Source: Limnochordaceae bacterium (GTDB taxonomy: Bacteria > Bacillota > Limnochordia > Limnochordales > DUMU01). From it: a DNA stretch of 64,000 bases. The translations under genes and the position numbers were made by a program. The stretch spans positions 1-64,000 of the forward strand of contig JADBKQ010000003.1 in assembly GCA_014896305.1 (NCBI GenBank). The letters are read 5' to 3'. How positions within the stretch are numbered: the stretch's first letter is position 1; every line of letters begins with the position of its first letter. This document shows, piece after piece, positions 58,349 to 64,000 of this stretch. Below the pieces are notes generated by a model. That model searched no databases, was not told where the DNA came from, and worked only from the letters and a program-made list of their open reading frames with translations.

Positions 58349-58759
58349 GTGAATCAGATTGCGCAAGAGGACGTGCTGCGGGCTCTCAAGAAGTTCAAGC
58401 GTCTCGCCAAACAGGACTTTCTTGCCAGCTCGCTGATGTCCAATCCACAGTTTTGGAGTGAACAGGCCGAAGCCCGGCGAGCGGTGTACGATGAGTTGAT
58501 GAAGTGGGTCGAGAATGATGGGGTAGAGTCGGCGTACCAAAAGGCACAAGAATGGTACGTGACTCTACCCCAAATTCGTATGGACGAACCGAATGCGCCC
58601 CTGCACGGGCAAGAGCAGGCCCTGGAGATGTTCTTCATGGTGCTGGGCATCGGTGCGCCGCAGATAGAGCAGTGGAAGGCCCAGCGACCGGCGTCCCATG
58701 GTAGCACTCCCTCGACCAGCGACGATTCCCGCCTTTCAATGGGAGTCTATGGTGCGTAA
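58349..58759 (+). CDS. Unknown cytoplasmic protein
   Basis: Not recognised. 136 residues, soluble and helical, with NQIAQEDVLRALKKFKRLAK at the N-terminus and a Trp-rich middle (NPQFWSEQAEARRAVYDEL; AQEWYVTLPQI), ending in a Ser/Pro tail. GTG 58349 is about 8 bases after AAGGGGGAA. The hairpin at 58778-58803 may end its transcript. Confidence 0.6.
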   Translation: MNQIAQEDVLRALKKFKRLAKQDFLASSLMSNPQFWSEQAEARRAVYDELMKWVENDGVESAYQKAQEWYVTLPQIRMDEPNAPLHGQEQALEMFFMVLGIGAPQIEQWKAQRPASHGSTPSTSDDSRLSMGVYGA

Positions 58760-58777
58760 AAGGGCGTGACCAGGCGG

Positions 58778-58803
58778 CGTCTGCCGGGCGTTTCCGGCAG
58801 ACG
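58778..58803. repeat. Perfect 10-bp hairpin
   Basis: CGTCTGCCGG and CCGGCAGACG pair exactly around GCGTTT, 18 bases after the preceding stop. No T-run follows, so termination is uncertain. Confidence 0.6.
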
Positions 58804-58823
58804 TGGCGCGCCTTGCCCAGGGC

Positions 58824-58867
58824 ATTGAGGTATTGATATTGATATTGAGAAGGTACTGATACTGATT
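58824..58867. repeat. Hexamer micro-repeat before a start codon
   Basis: ATTGAG-GT-ATTGAT-ATTGAT-ATTGAG followed by TACTGA-TACTGA-TTATGA: A+T-rich 6-base periodicity in an otherwise G+C-rich region, ending at the ATG of the next gene (58868). Confidence 0.65.
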
Positions 58868-59335
58868 ATGAACTGGTCATGGTTGCCCTGGTTACGGGGA
58901 AAGAGCAAGCCGCCGCTGCCCAGCGGCGCCACTGCCGAACTGATCCCACCGGTCGAGTCCGACGGTGCACAAGCCCTGCGCGCGTATGTCCGCTGCCAAG
59001 CCTGCGGCGAACCTATCAGCGTGCGGATCCGGCTCACCGACGAGGTGGGGCGAGCCGATGAGGGCACTCCCTATACCTTCTTTGTGCAGAAAACCGTCAT
59101 CGGTAGCGGTCGCCGGCCAGCCCGCGGTCACCGTCCACCTTGCTTCCGTCCCATCGAACTCCGGCTGGAGCTGGATGCGCACTATCGCGTCATGGGTGGA
59201 CAGCTGCAGGGCGGGACGTGGATGACGGCCGATGAGTATGACGTGGCACGCCGCGAATATGAAGCAGGCCTGCAAGCCCCGCCCTCCACTGAGGCTGCCG
59301 GAAACGGGGTCAACGACCCCAGGGCTTCTCAGTGA
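58868..59335 (+). CDS. Unknown protein with partial zinc-ribbon-like cysteine motif
   Basis: 155 residues. RCQACGEPI (Cys43, Cys46) and a lone Cys92 in [10 protein letters not shown] suggest a remnant or three-Cys metal site; [28 protein letters not shown] and the C-terminal [16 protein letters not shown] complete it. Similar short proteins with RCxxCGE and VGSG...CFxxIE blocks exist, but I know no function. Only a weak AAGG ribosome-binding site precedes the ATG. Its end overlaps lexA (convergent) by 7 bases. Confidence 0.65.
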   Translation: MNWSWLPWLRGKSKPPLPSGATAELIPPVESDGAQALRAYVRCQACGEPISVRIRLTDEVGRADEGTPYTFFVQKTVIGSGRRPARGHRPPCFRPIELRLELDAHYRVMGGQLQGGTWMTADEYDVARREYEAGLQAPPSTEAAGNGVNDPRASQ

Positions 59336-59982
59336 TACAACCGGCGGAAAATGCCAACCGCCTTTCCCAGGACCTTGACTTCGTGTGGTTGAGCATAGAT
59401 CGGCTGGTAACGGCTGTTTTCCGGCTGCAGCCGGATCCGGTCCCCCTCGTTGTAGAACCGCTTGACGGTAGCCTCGTCTTCTAGCAAGGCGACGACAATA
59501 TCGCCATTCGTCGCCGTGGCCTGGCGCTCGACCACGAGCCAGTCACCATCGATAATCCCGGCGCCCACCATGCTGTCTCCCTGAACCCGCAAGATGAACA
59601 GCCCATCCCCGGCCTCACCGCTGAACAAGCCGGCAGGCAAGGGAAGGTACTCCTCGATATTCTGGACCGCCAGGATGGGCAGTCCAGCTGTTATCCGGCC
59701 AATCACAGGAACTGCGATGGCAGACCGTCGTTGCGTATCCCCGGGTGTACGTAATTCGAGCGCCCTTGGCTTGGTAGGATCACGATGCAGGTACCCTTTC
59801 TGCTCCAATTGGCGTAGGTGTCCATGTACCGTAGAACTGGAACGCAAGCCTACCGCTTCGCCAATCTCGCGCACAGAAGGTGGGTACCCCTTCCGAGCCA
59901 CCTCTTGGCGCACAAACTCCAGAATCTGGCGCTGACGAGCGGACAACGCCCTATCCTTATGATGACGCTGCATGCGCTCCAC
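59329..59982 (-). CDS. lexA: LexA repressor
   Basis: SOS repressor: N-terminal winged helix ([36 protein letters not shown]) and C-terminal S24 self-cleavage domain. The cleavage site is Ala99-Gly100 in RITAGLPI, the nucleophile Ser137 is in [10 protein letters not shown], and the general base Lys174 is in EATVKRFY. 217 residues from GTG 59982; ATG 59973 is an alternative. Transcribed from the promoter at 60089-60117. Confidence 0.95.
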   Translation of the reverse strand: MERMQRHHKDRALSARQRQILEFVRQEVARKGYPPSVREIGEAVGLRSSSTVHGHLRQLEQKGYLHRDPTKPRALELRTPGDTQRRSAIAVPVIGRITAGLPILAVQNIEEYLPLPAGLFSGEAGDGLFILRVQGDSMVGAGIIDGDWLVVERQATATNGDIVVALLEDEATVKRFYNEGDRIRLQPENSRYQPIYAQPHEVKVLGKAVGIFRRLYH

Positions 59983-60460
59983 CAGCGGCGCACCCCCTCC
60001 GGTCGCGGATCAAAGACGGTCCGCGCGTGTAGTCTGAACCCGACAGTCAGCCAATCCTTGCACTCAGTGGGCGTCCCATGGTGGTTCTAGTATAACAGCT
60101 CCAACCGACAGGTGCAAACAGCCGTTCTGCCACACTTCGGTGCAGGCGTGGCGGCCAGCCCACCAGCCGGGCTTCGCAGGCGGAACAGCCCCATCAGTAT
60201 GCTTCTACGCCCTCAGTGTTATTTCGCAAAATGTAGATTATGTAAAATCAAACACAATCGTGAACTAAGCTGGAACTACCACGAAACCGAAGACCAACGC
60301 ACTGACCTGACGAGAAAACCGGCTCTCGGCCAGGCTCGGCGCGACGCAGCCCCACAGGTCCGTAAGACTCGACACATCCAGGCCGCCATCCCATTCACAC
60401 GCCGCCCCCGCCGACGAGCCGGTCCTTGCCACCCCAGCTGCTGGCCACCCACGCCCGGAC
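59983..60460. other. Intergenic region between lexA and the lipoprotein gene
   Basis: No credible gene. It contains the lexA promoter and, at about 60220-60270, an A+T-rich island (including TTATTTCGCAAAATGTAG) standing out from its surroundings; a weak promoter pair TTCACG-16-CATAAT can be read on the minus strand there. No SOS box of the GAAC-N4-GTTC type was found. Confidence 0.5.
60089..60117 (-). promoter_or_regulatory. lexA promoter
   Basis: On the minus strand TTGCAC (60117-60112) and TATACT (60094-60089), 17-base spacer; about 100 bases before the lexA start. Confidence 0.65.
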
Positions 60461-61087
60461 CTACACGCCGGTGCCGCTTCCGCTGTTACTGGCGCTGCCA
60501 GGCTGAGCCCGCTCGGCTTGCACCGTGATCTTGTATTGCACGCCGCTCAGTTCACCCGTCTGTAGCTGTATTTGCCAGTTGCCGGGGACACTTTGAAGCA
60601 TACTGCTGCGATCAAACGTCCACGTTTGATGGATACTGACGGGCGCTCCGCTGGCAGCCGTTCCGAGTGGCACAGCCATCTCGTTGTACTCTGGGTTCGT
60701 GAGTGAAACCAGGACCGCGCCGCTATTCGCGTACGGCTTGACCACTTTGTCGGCAGTCAGGTCGAGGGTAATCTGTACCCGCGCCAAATCTTCCGGCGGC
60801 CGGTTGGCTAACGCTGCCAACTGCTGCAGTATCTGCTCGGTCAGCTTCTGTCCCGGTTTCACCTTGGGACGAGAATCTGGCCAGCCGATCCAGATCGTTT
60901 CCGTCCGTTCGCCCGTCAACGTATCCAGCTTCGGAGAATTGACCACCGTCTCTTTCAGGGACCCCGGAGTCAGGTTGATTGAGGTGGTGGCCACTTCGCT
61001 GGCACAGCCTGCCGCCGCCAGTGCTACAGCAGCTCCCAGCACCAGCGCTCCCAGCCAGCGATTGCCTTGGGAACCCAGCCCTTTCAC
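60461..61087 (-). CDS. Unknown lipoprotein
   Basis: 208 residues with an N-terminal hydrophobic segment ending in lipobox LAAAGC (Cys near residue 28), so lipid-anchored. The mature part is hydrophilic with beta-type segments (ERTETIWIGWPDSRPKV; VQITLDLTADKVVKPYANSG; GAPVSIHQTWTFDRSSML) and a Ser/Gly tail. No family recognised. Start ATG after GAGGGG on the minus strand. Confidence 0.75.
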   Translation of the reverse strand: MKGLGSQGNRWLGALVLGAAVALAAAGCASEVATTSINLTPGSLKETVVNSPKLDTLTGERTETIWIGWPDSRPKVKPGQKLTEQILQQLAALANRPPEDLARVQITLDLTADKVVKPYANSGAVLVSLTNPEYNEMAVPLGTAASGAPVSIHQTWTFDRSSMLQSVPGNWQIQLQTGELSGVQYKITVQAERAQPGSASNSGSGTGV

Positions 61088-61320
61088 TACGAACCCCTCC
61101 TCGTCACACCCATCTGCGACCAGTCGCCTCTGTCGCCACGTCCGCCGTCATTTCGGTCTCGCGACAGAGCCTTGCCGCTACCGTTTACGCATTACACCGG
61201 AGCAGCACAGATACCCAGCTAGGAGACCCTAATCCCTAATGATGTATCGTATGAGTTATTCCGCATCCGACGGCGGATTCCTTCCGGCTGTACGCTGGGG
61301 CGAGGTCTCTCCCTGGCTTC

Positions 61321-62328
61321 TCACTCCCCCCTGATCTGTCCCCGGGGCACGAGACCAAAGGCTGCCTGCACCGCCTGGAGCGTGGCCGCTGCCACTGGTT
61401 GGGCCTTGCTGTATCCGGCCTCCAGGATGGCTTCAATGGCGCCCGGCTCAGACAGTTCCTGAAAACGCCGCTGAATCGGCGTTACCAGTTCGACTACCCG
61501 TTCTGCCAGGTCGTTCTTGAACTTGCCGTACCCGCTGCCGCCGTATCGCTCGGCAATCGTATCCAGCGACTCGCCACTGACCAGGGAGTAGATGACCATC
61601 AGATTGGAGATGGCCGGCTTCTCCTCCGGGTCATAGCGAACCTCTCGCCCCGAATCGGTCACGGCGGACCGGATTTTCTTGCGGATCACGTCCGGGGGAT
61701 CCAATAGCGCTACATAGCTGCGGGAATCCTGGGACGATTTGGACATTTTCTCCGTTGGATCCTGCAGGCTCATGATTCGCCCACCTGCCGTCCGGGGCGG
61801 GATATATGCCTCCGGCACCTTCACCAGAGGGCCAAACCGGCTGTTGAGACGGGTGGCCAGGTCCCGTGTCAGCTCCAAATGCTGCCGCTGATCCTCCCCC
61901 ACGGGCACTTCGTCAGTCTGGTATAGCAGGATGTCCGCGGCCATAAGGGCAGGGTAGGTAAACAATCCTGCCGTCACCACTTCTTGCTTGGCCGCCTTAT
62001 CCTTGAACTGCGTCATTCGTCGAAGCTCGCCGTAGTAGGCCGTACACTCCAGAAGCCAGCTGAAAGTGGTATGTTCAGGCACGTGCGACTGAACGAAGAT
62101 CGTGGCAACCGTGGGGTCGACCCCGCAGGCCACAAAGAGGCGAGCAGTGTTTAGCGTGTTCCGCCGCAACTCTTCCGGATCTTGAGGTACGGTCAACGCA
62201 TGCAGATCAACCACACAAAAGTAGCACTCTGCCTCATGCTGCAAGGTGGTGAAATTGCGAATCGCCCCCAGATAGTTGCCGATCGTCAACAAACCGCTCG
62301 GCTGTACGCCAGAAAACACCCTTTTCAT
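61321..62328 (-). CDS. trpS: Tryptophanyl-tRNA synthetase
   Basis: Class Ic synthetase charging tRNA-Trp. HIGH-equivalent region FSGVQPSGLLTIGNYLGA at the N-terminus, KMSKSSQD near residue 190, and Trp-site elements (ADILLYQTDEVPVGEDQRQH) are present. ATG 62328 follows GGGGGGAT by 6 bases; ATG 62343 upstream is unlikely. 335 residues. A Trp-specific T-box leader precedes it. Confidence 0.97.
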   Translation of the reverse strand: MKRVFSGVQPSGLLTIGNYLGAIRNFTTLQHEAECYFCVVDLHALTVPQDPEELRRNTLNTARLFVACGVDPTVATIFVQSHVPEHTTFSWLLECTAYYGELRRMTQFKDKAAKQEVVTAGLFTYPALMAADILLYQTDEVPVGEDQRQHLELTRDLATRLNSRFGPLVKVPEAYIPPRTAGGRIMSLQDPTEKMSKSSQDSRSYVALLDPPDVIRKKIRSAVTDSGREVRYDPEEKPAISNLMVIYSLVSGESLDTIAERYGGSGYGKFKNDLAERVVELVTPIQRRFQELSEPGAIEAILEAGYSKAQPVAAATLQAVQAAFGLVPRGQIRGE

Positions 62329-62487
62329 CCGCGATCCCCCCATCTACCTACTCTCTCCCCCGGCTTACACGTTGCACGCCAGAGTGGCCCGCACGATAGC
62401 TCGCTCCAGTCCCTGGGTAGAAGGCCAGCCTCCCCGTCTCGCCGCACCCCTCTAAACACTGTCGCCGAAGCCATCACCGCCGCAGGA

Positions 62488-62701
62488 AAAGAAAAACCCC
62501 GTCCCATTGGGACGAGGTTCCCCGCGGTACCACCCAACTTGCCCGGGCCAGGATCGGCTCGGACCCACTCTACCCGTGTAACGGCCGGCAGCCGGATCCT
62601 GCTCCCGGGCCCATTCCGTCCAGTCAACCCGCCAGGCTCTCACCTTTCCTGACTCGCTGCGGGGCGACACTGAGCGTACTTTTCCCGTTCATCGCAGTTC
62701 G
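62488..62701 (-). promoter_or_regulatory. T-box riboswitch (tRNA-Trp) upstream of trpS
   Basis: Read on the minus strand: stem I elements GCGATGAACGGGAAAAGTA near the 5' end, AGAG/GCCTGGCGGG-type distal loop region, a specifier UGG (62613-62611) in a GAA-UGG context, then the T-box TGGGTGGTACCGCGG (62536-62522). The terminator ACCTCGTCCC/GGGACGGGGT with TTTTTC lies at 62519-62495. Uncharged tRNA-Trp should stabilise the antiterminator and turn trpS on. Confidence 0.93.
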
Positions 62702-62707
62702 CAAAGC

Positions 62708-62736
62708 TTATGATGAATCCAGATTTCCGTTGCCAA
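62708..62736 (-). promoter_or_regulatory. Probable trpS/T-box promoter
   Basis: Minus strand TTGGCA (62736-62731) and TCATAA (62713-62708), 17 bases apart, placing the start a few bases before T-box stem I. The -35 overlaps the inverted repeat at 62732-62755. Confidence 0.5.
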
Positions 62737-62755
62737 AAGGCTCTAGCCTCTTGGC
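62732..62755. terminator. Inverted repeat between tRNA-Trp and T-box
   Basis: GCCAAAAGGCT and AGCCTCTTGGC pair over 11 bp (one G-U on the minus strand). Likely end structure for the tRNA transcript, though no T-run follows on the minus strand. Confidence 0.5.
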
Positions 62756-62775
62756 TTCCTCGCAAGGTACAGGAA

Positions 62776-62851
62776 TGGCAGGGGAGAAGGGACTCGAACC
62801 CCCAACACCCGGTTTTGGAGACCGGTGCTCTACCAGTTGAGCTACTCCCCT
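62776..62851 (-). tRNA. trnW: tRNA-Trp (CCA anticodon)
   Basis: Minus-strand cloverleaf with acceptor AGGGGAG/CTCCCCT, D-arm GCTCAACTGGTAGAGC, anticodon loop CTCCAAA, T-arm GGGGGTTCGAGTCCC and encoded 3' CCA. The T-box specifier UGG downstream matches this anticodon. Confidence 0.97.
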
Positions 62852-62864
62852 GCGTAACAACTGT

Positions 62865-62893
62865 ACTTTACCATCCTCTCGCAGCGGTGTCAA
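62865..62893 (-). promoter_or_regulatory. tRNA-Trp promoter
   Basis: Minus strand TTGACA (62893-62888) and TAAAGT (62870-62865), 17-base spacer, 13 bases before the tRNA. Confidence 0.8.
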
Positions 62894-63015
62894 TTCCCCG
62901 TCCCGGCACAAGTGACTATGCTGGCCGGCCTGGCGACGACGCTCGGCCCAAACCAACCCCCCGCGTTGAAGCGTGGACAGCACCACCGGCGGGCCAGATT
63001 CGCTTACCGCCTGCG

Positions 63016-63453
63016 TCACCGCCAGCGGCCACCGCCTGGCTGACTGGCTTGCGTGGCGGACCCCACCATGCCGCCCAGCGCTCCCACCAGAAACGCCAGG
63101 ACAAGCCAGGTAACCAGCGGTGGAGAGAAGATGTGAATCCCGTAGCCTACCCACCAGGCAACCAGGATTGCATAAAGGACGCCCACAGCCAGGCCGTGGA
63201 GCCAGCCCAACCGCCGGGTGCGGCGTCCGGTCACCACTGCCCCCACGCCAATGGCCGAGAGGTTGAGTACCCGCAGCCAGCGATCGGACAAGGCGGGCCA
63301 GTTGGTGAAAGCCAGCGCCAATCCTTGCAGAAGCGCCAACACTAGGATGACCAAGCCGGCAGCGATCACCCCTCTCAAGAAGGCTCCCAGGTAAAAGGGA
63401 GAATGGCCATCCACCAGCTCATCGCCATCGAGCGGAGTGCGTACGGTCGGCAT
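63016..63453 (-). CDS. TIGR04086-like small membrane protein
   Basis: 145 residues with four hydrophobic segments: GAFLRGVIAAGLVILVLALL, WLRVLNLSAIGVGAVVTG, GLAVGVLYAILVAWWVG and VTWLVLAFLVGALGGMVG. Length and layout fit the TIGR04086 family of Firmicutes, function unknown. ATG at 63453 with AAAGGAGG 10 bases upstream. Followed on the same strand by tRNA-Trp. Confidence 0.7.
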   Translation of the reverse strand: MPTVRTPLDGDELVDGHSPFYLGAFLRGVIAAGLVILVLALLQGLALAFTNWPALSDRWLRVLNLSAIGVGAVVTGRRTRRLGWLHGLAVGVLYAILVAWWVGYGIHIFSPPLVTWLVLAFLVGALGGMVGSATQASQPGGGRWR

Positions 63454-63664
63454 AGCTGCCCAACCTCCTTTTCTGGACACTGCGCCCGGACCCCCCGCCA
63501 AGGATTTCGCGAACAGCCCGCTCGCCGTCGAGTCCCCGCCTCATACTACGAAAGAAGCGGCCCGCCTAGACCTGACTTGTCCGGCTGAGCCGCTCCTCGT
63601 TGGGGCCGACCTGTTTATTGAACTGAACGCCGTCTTCCACCGCGTTCGCCCGCGGCGATAGCGA

Positions 63665-64000
63665 TCAGGATGCTTTCTCCTTGTGCGCCTGCTCAATGAT
63701 CTGCTGCGCGATCGGCCCCGGAACCTCTTCATAGTGATCGACGTTGACCCGGAACGAGCCGCGCCCTTGCGTGATGGAGCGAAGATCCGTGGCGTAACGG
63801 AACATCTCCGCCTGCGGTACCAGCGCCTTGACGATCTGTTGCCCCGCCGGACCCGGCTCCATCCCTAGGATCCGCCCCCGTTTCTTGTTGAGATCGCCGA
63901 TCACGTCGCCCATCACCGACTCCGGCACGTGCACCTCAACCATCAGAATCGGTTCCATCAGGATTGGCGTCGCTTCCATAAACGCTTTCTTCATCGCCAT
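63665..64000 (-). CDS. Elongation factor G-like protein, C-terminal part
   Basis: Partial: only the last 111 residues lie in the window. Domain V of EF-G is recognised from [28 protein letters not shown], and [17 protein letters not shown]. The sequence [19 protein letters not shown] and the solitary position (no rpsL-rpsG-tuf neighbours) suggest a second EF-G-like paralogue rather than the main FusA. Confidence 0.85.
   Translation of the reverse strand: MAMKKAFMEATPILMEPILMVEVHVPESVMGDVIGDLNKKRGRILGMEPGPAGQQIVKALVPQAEMFRYATDLRSITQGRGSFRVNVDHYEEVPGPIAQQIIEQAHKEKAS

Noticed and set aside
60112-60528. 138-codon plus-strand frame upstream of the lipoprotein gene end
   Set aside because: Arg/Cys-rich, overlaps the lexA promoter region and the lipoprotein 3' end, no ribosome-binding site.
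61230-61250. Tandem CCCTAAT telomere-like repeat
   Set aside because: Only two units; chance occurrence.

Overview
The window reads as a contiguous chromosomal segment of a G+C-rich, endospore-forming Firmicute. Three things point there. The gene order is the classical Firmicute one: nusA-ylxR-ylxQ-infB-rbfA-truB-ribF-rpsO-pnp, then spoIIM-xerD-deoB-pdp-dacF ... spoIIAA-spoIIAB-sigF, and miaB-mutS-mutL-miaA-spoVK. Sporulation genes are present (spoIIM, dacF, spoIIA operon, spoVK, sigH-like). GTG and TTG starts are frequent behind strong GGAGG-type ribosome binding sites. A complete ExbB-ExbD-TonB set followed by an SLH/coiled-coil/C-terminal-helix protein suggests a two-membrane (diderm) envelope, as in Limnochordia, Negativicutes or Halanaerobiales. 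A Limnochordia-like organism would fit, but the species cannot be fixed from the sequence. No IS element, prophage or CRISPR array was seen.

Layout. 0-11.7 kb: transcription/translation operon, including a single-gene RbfA-NrnA fusion and a promoter/terminator-bounded rpsO. 11.7-13.5 kb: DUF3866 and histidine-phosphatase genes. 13.6-19.6 kb: spoIIM, xerD, deoB, pyrimidine phosphorylase, dacF. 19.6-22.4 kb: five unrecognised low-complexity genes wedged between dacF and spoIIA. 22.6-24.3 kb: spoIIAA-spoIIAB-sigF behind a sigma-H-like promoter. 24.4-25.9 kb: GNAT acetyltransferase and an orphan amino-acid ABC ATPase. 26.1-32.1 kb: exbB-exbD-tonB, a 700-residue secreted protein and the SLH coiled-coil protein. 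32.3-42.6 kb: DUF554, miaB, mutS, mutL, RsmJ-like methyltransferase, miaA, spoVK. 42.7-44.9 kb: dapF and an LL-diaminopimelate aminotransferase (lysine/peptidoglycan precursor). 45.1-45.3 kb: two tiny membrane-protein genes. 45.5-53.4 kb: trpE-trpG-trpD-trpCF-trpB-trpA behind a TRAP-type leader. 53.4-59.3 kb: methionine-gamma-lyase-like gene, speD, sigH-like gene and a run of small unknown genes. 59.3-64 kb (minus strand): lexA, a lipoprotein, trpS with a T-box, tRNA-Trp, a TIGR04086-like membrane protein and the 3' end of an EF-G gene.

Together, tryptophan appears to be sensed twice: free tryptophan by an 11-triplet TRAP-like site ahead of trpE, and uncharged tRNA-Trp by the T-box ahead of trpS, whose tRNA gene lies immediately upstream. 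The sporulation genes form the expected early (sigH to spoIIA/sigF) set. The exbBD-tonB/SLH block is best read as envelope energisation plus a tether between wall and outer membrane.
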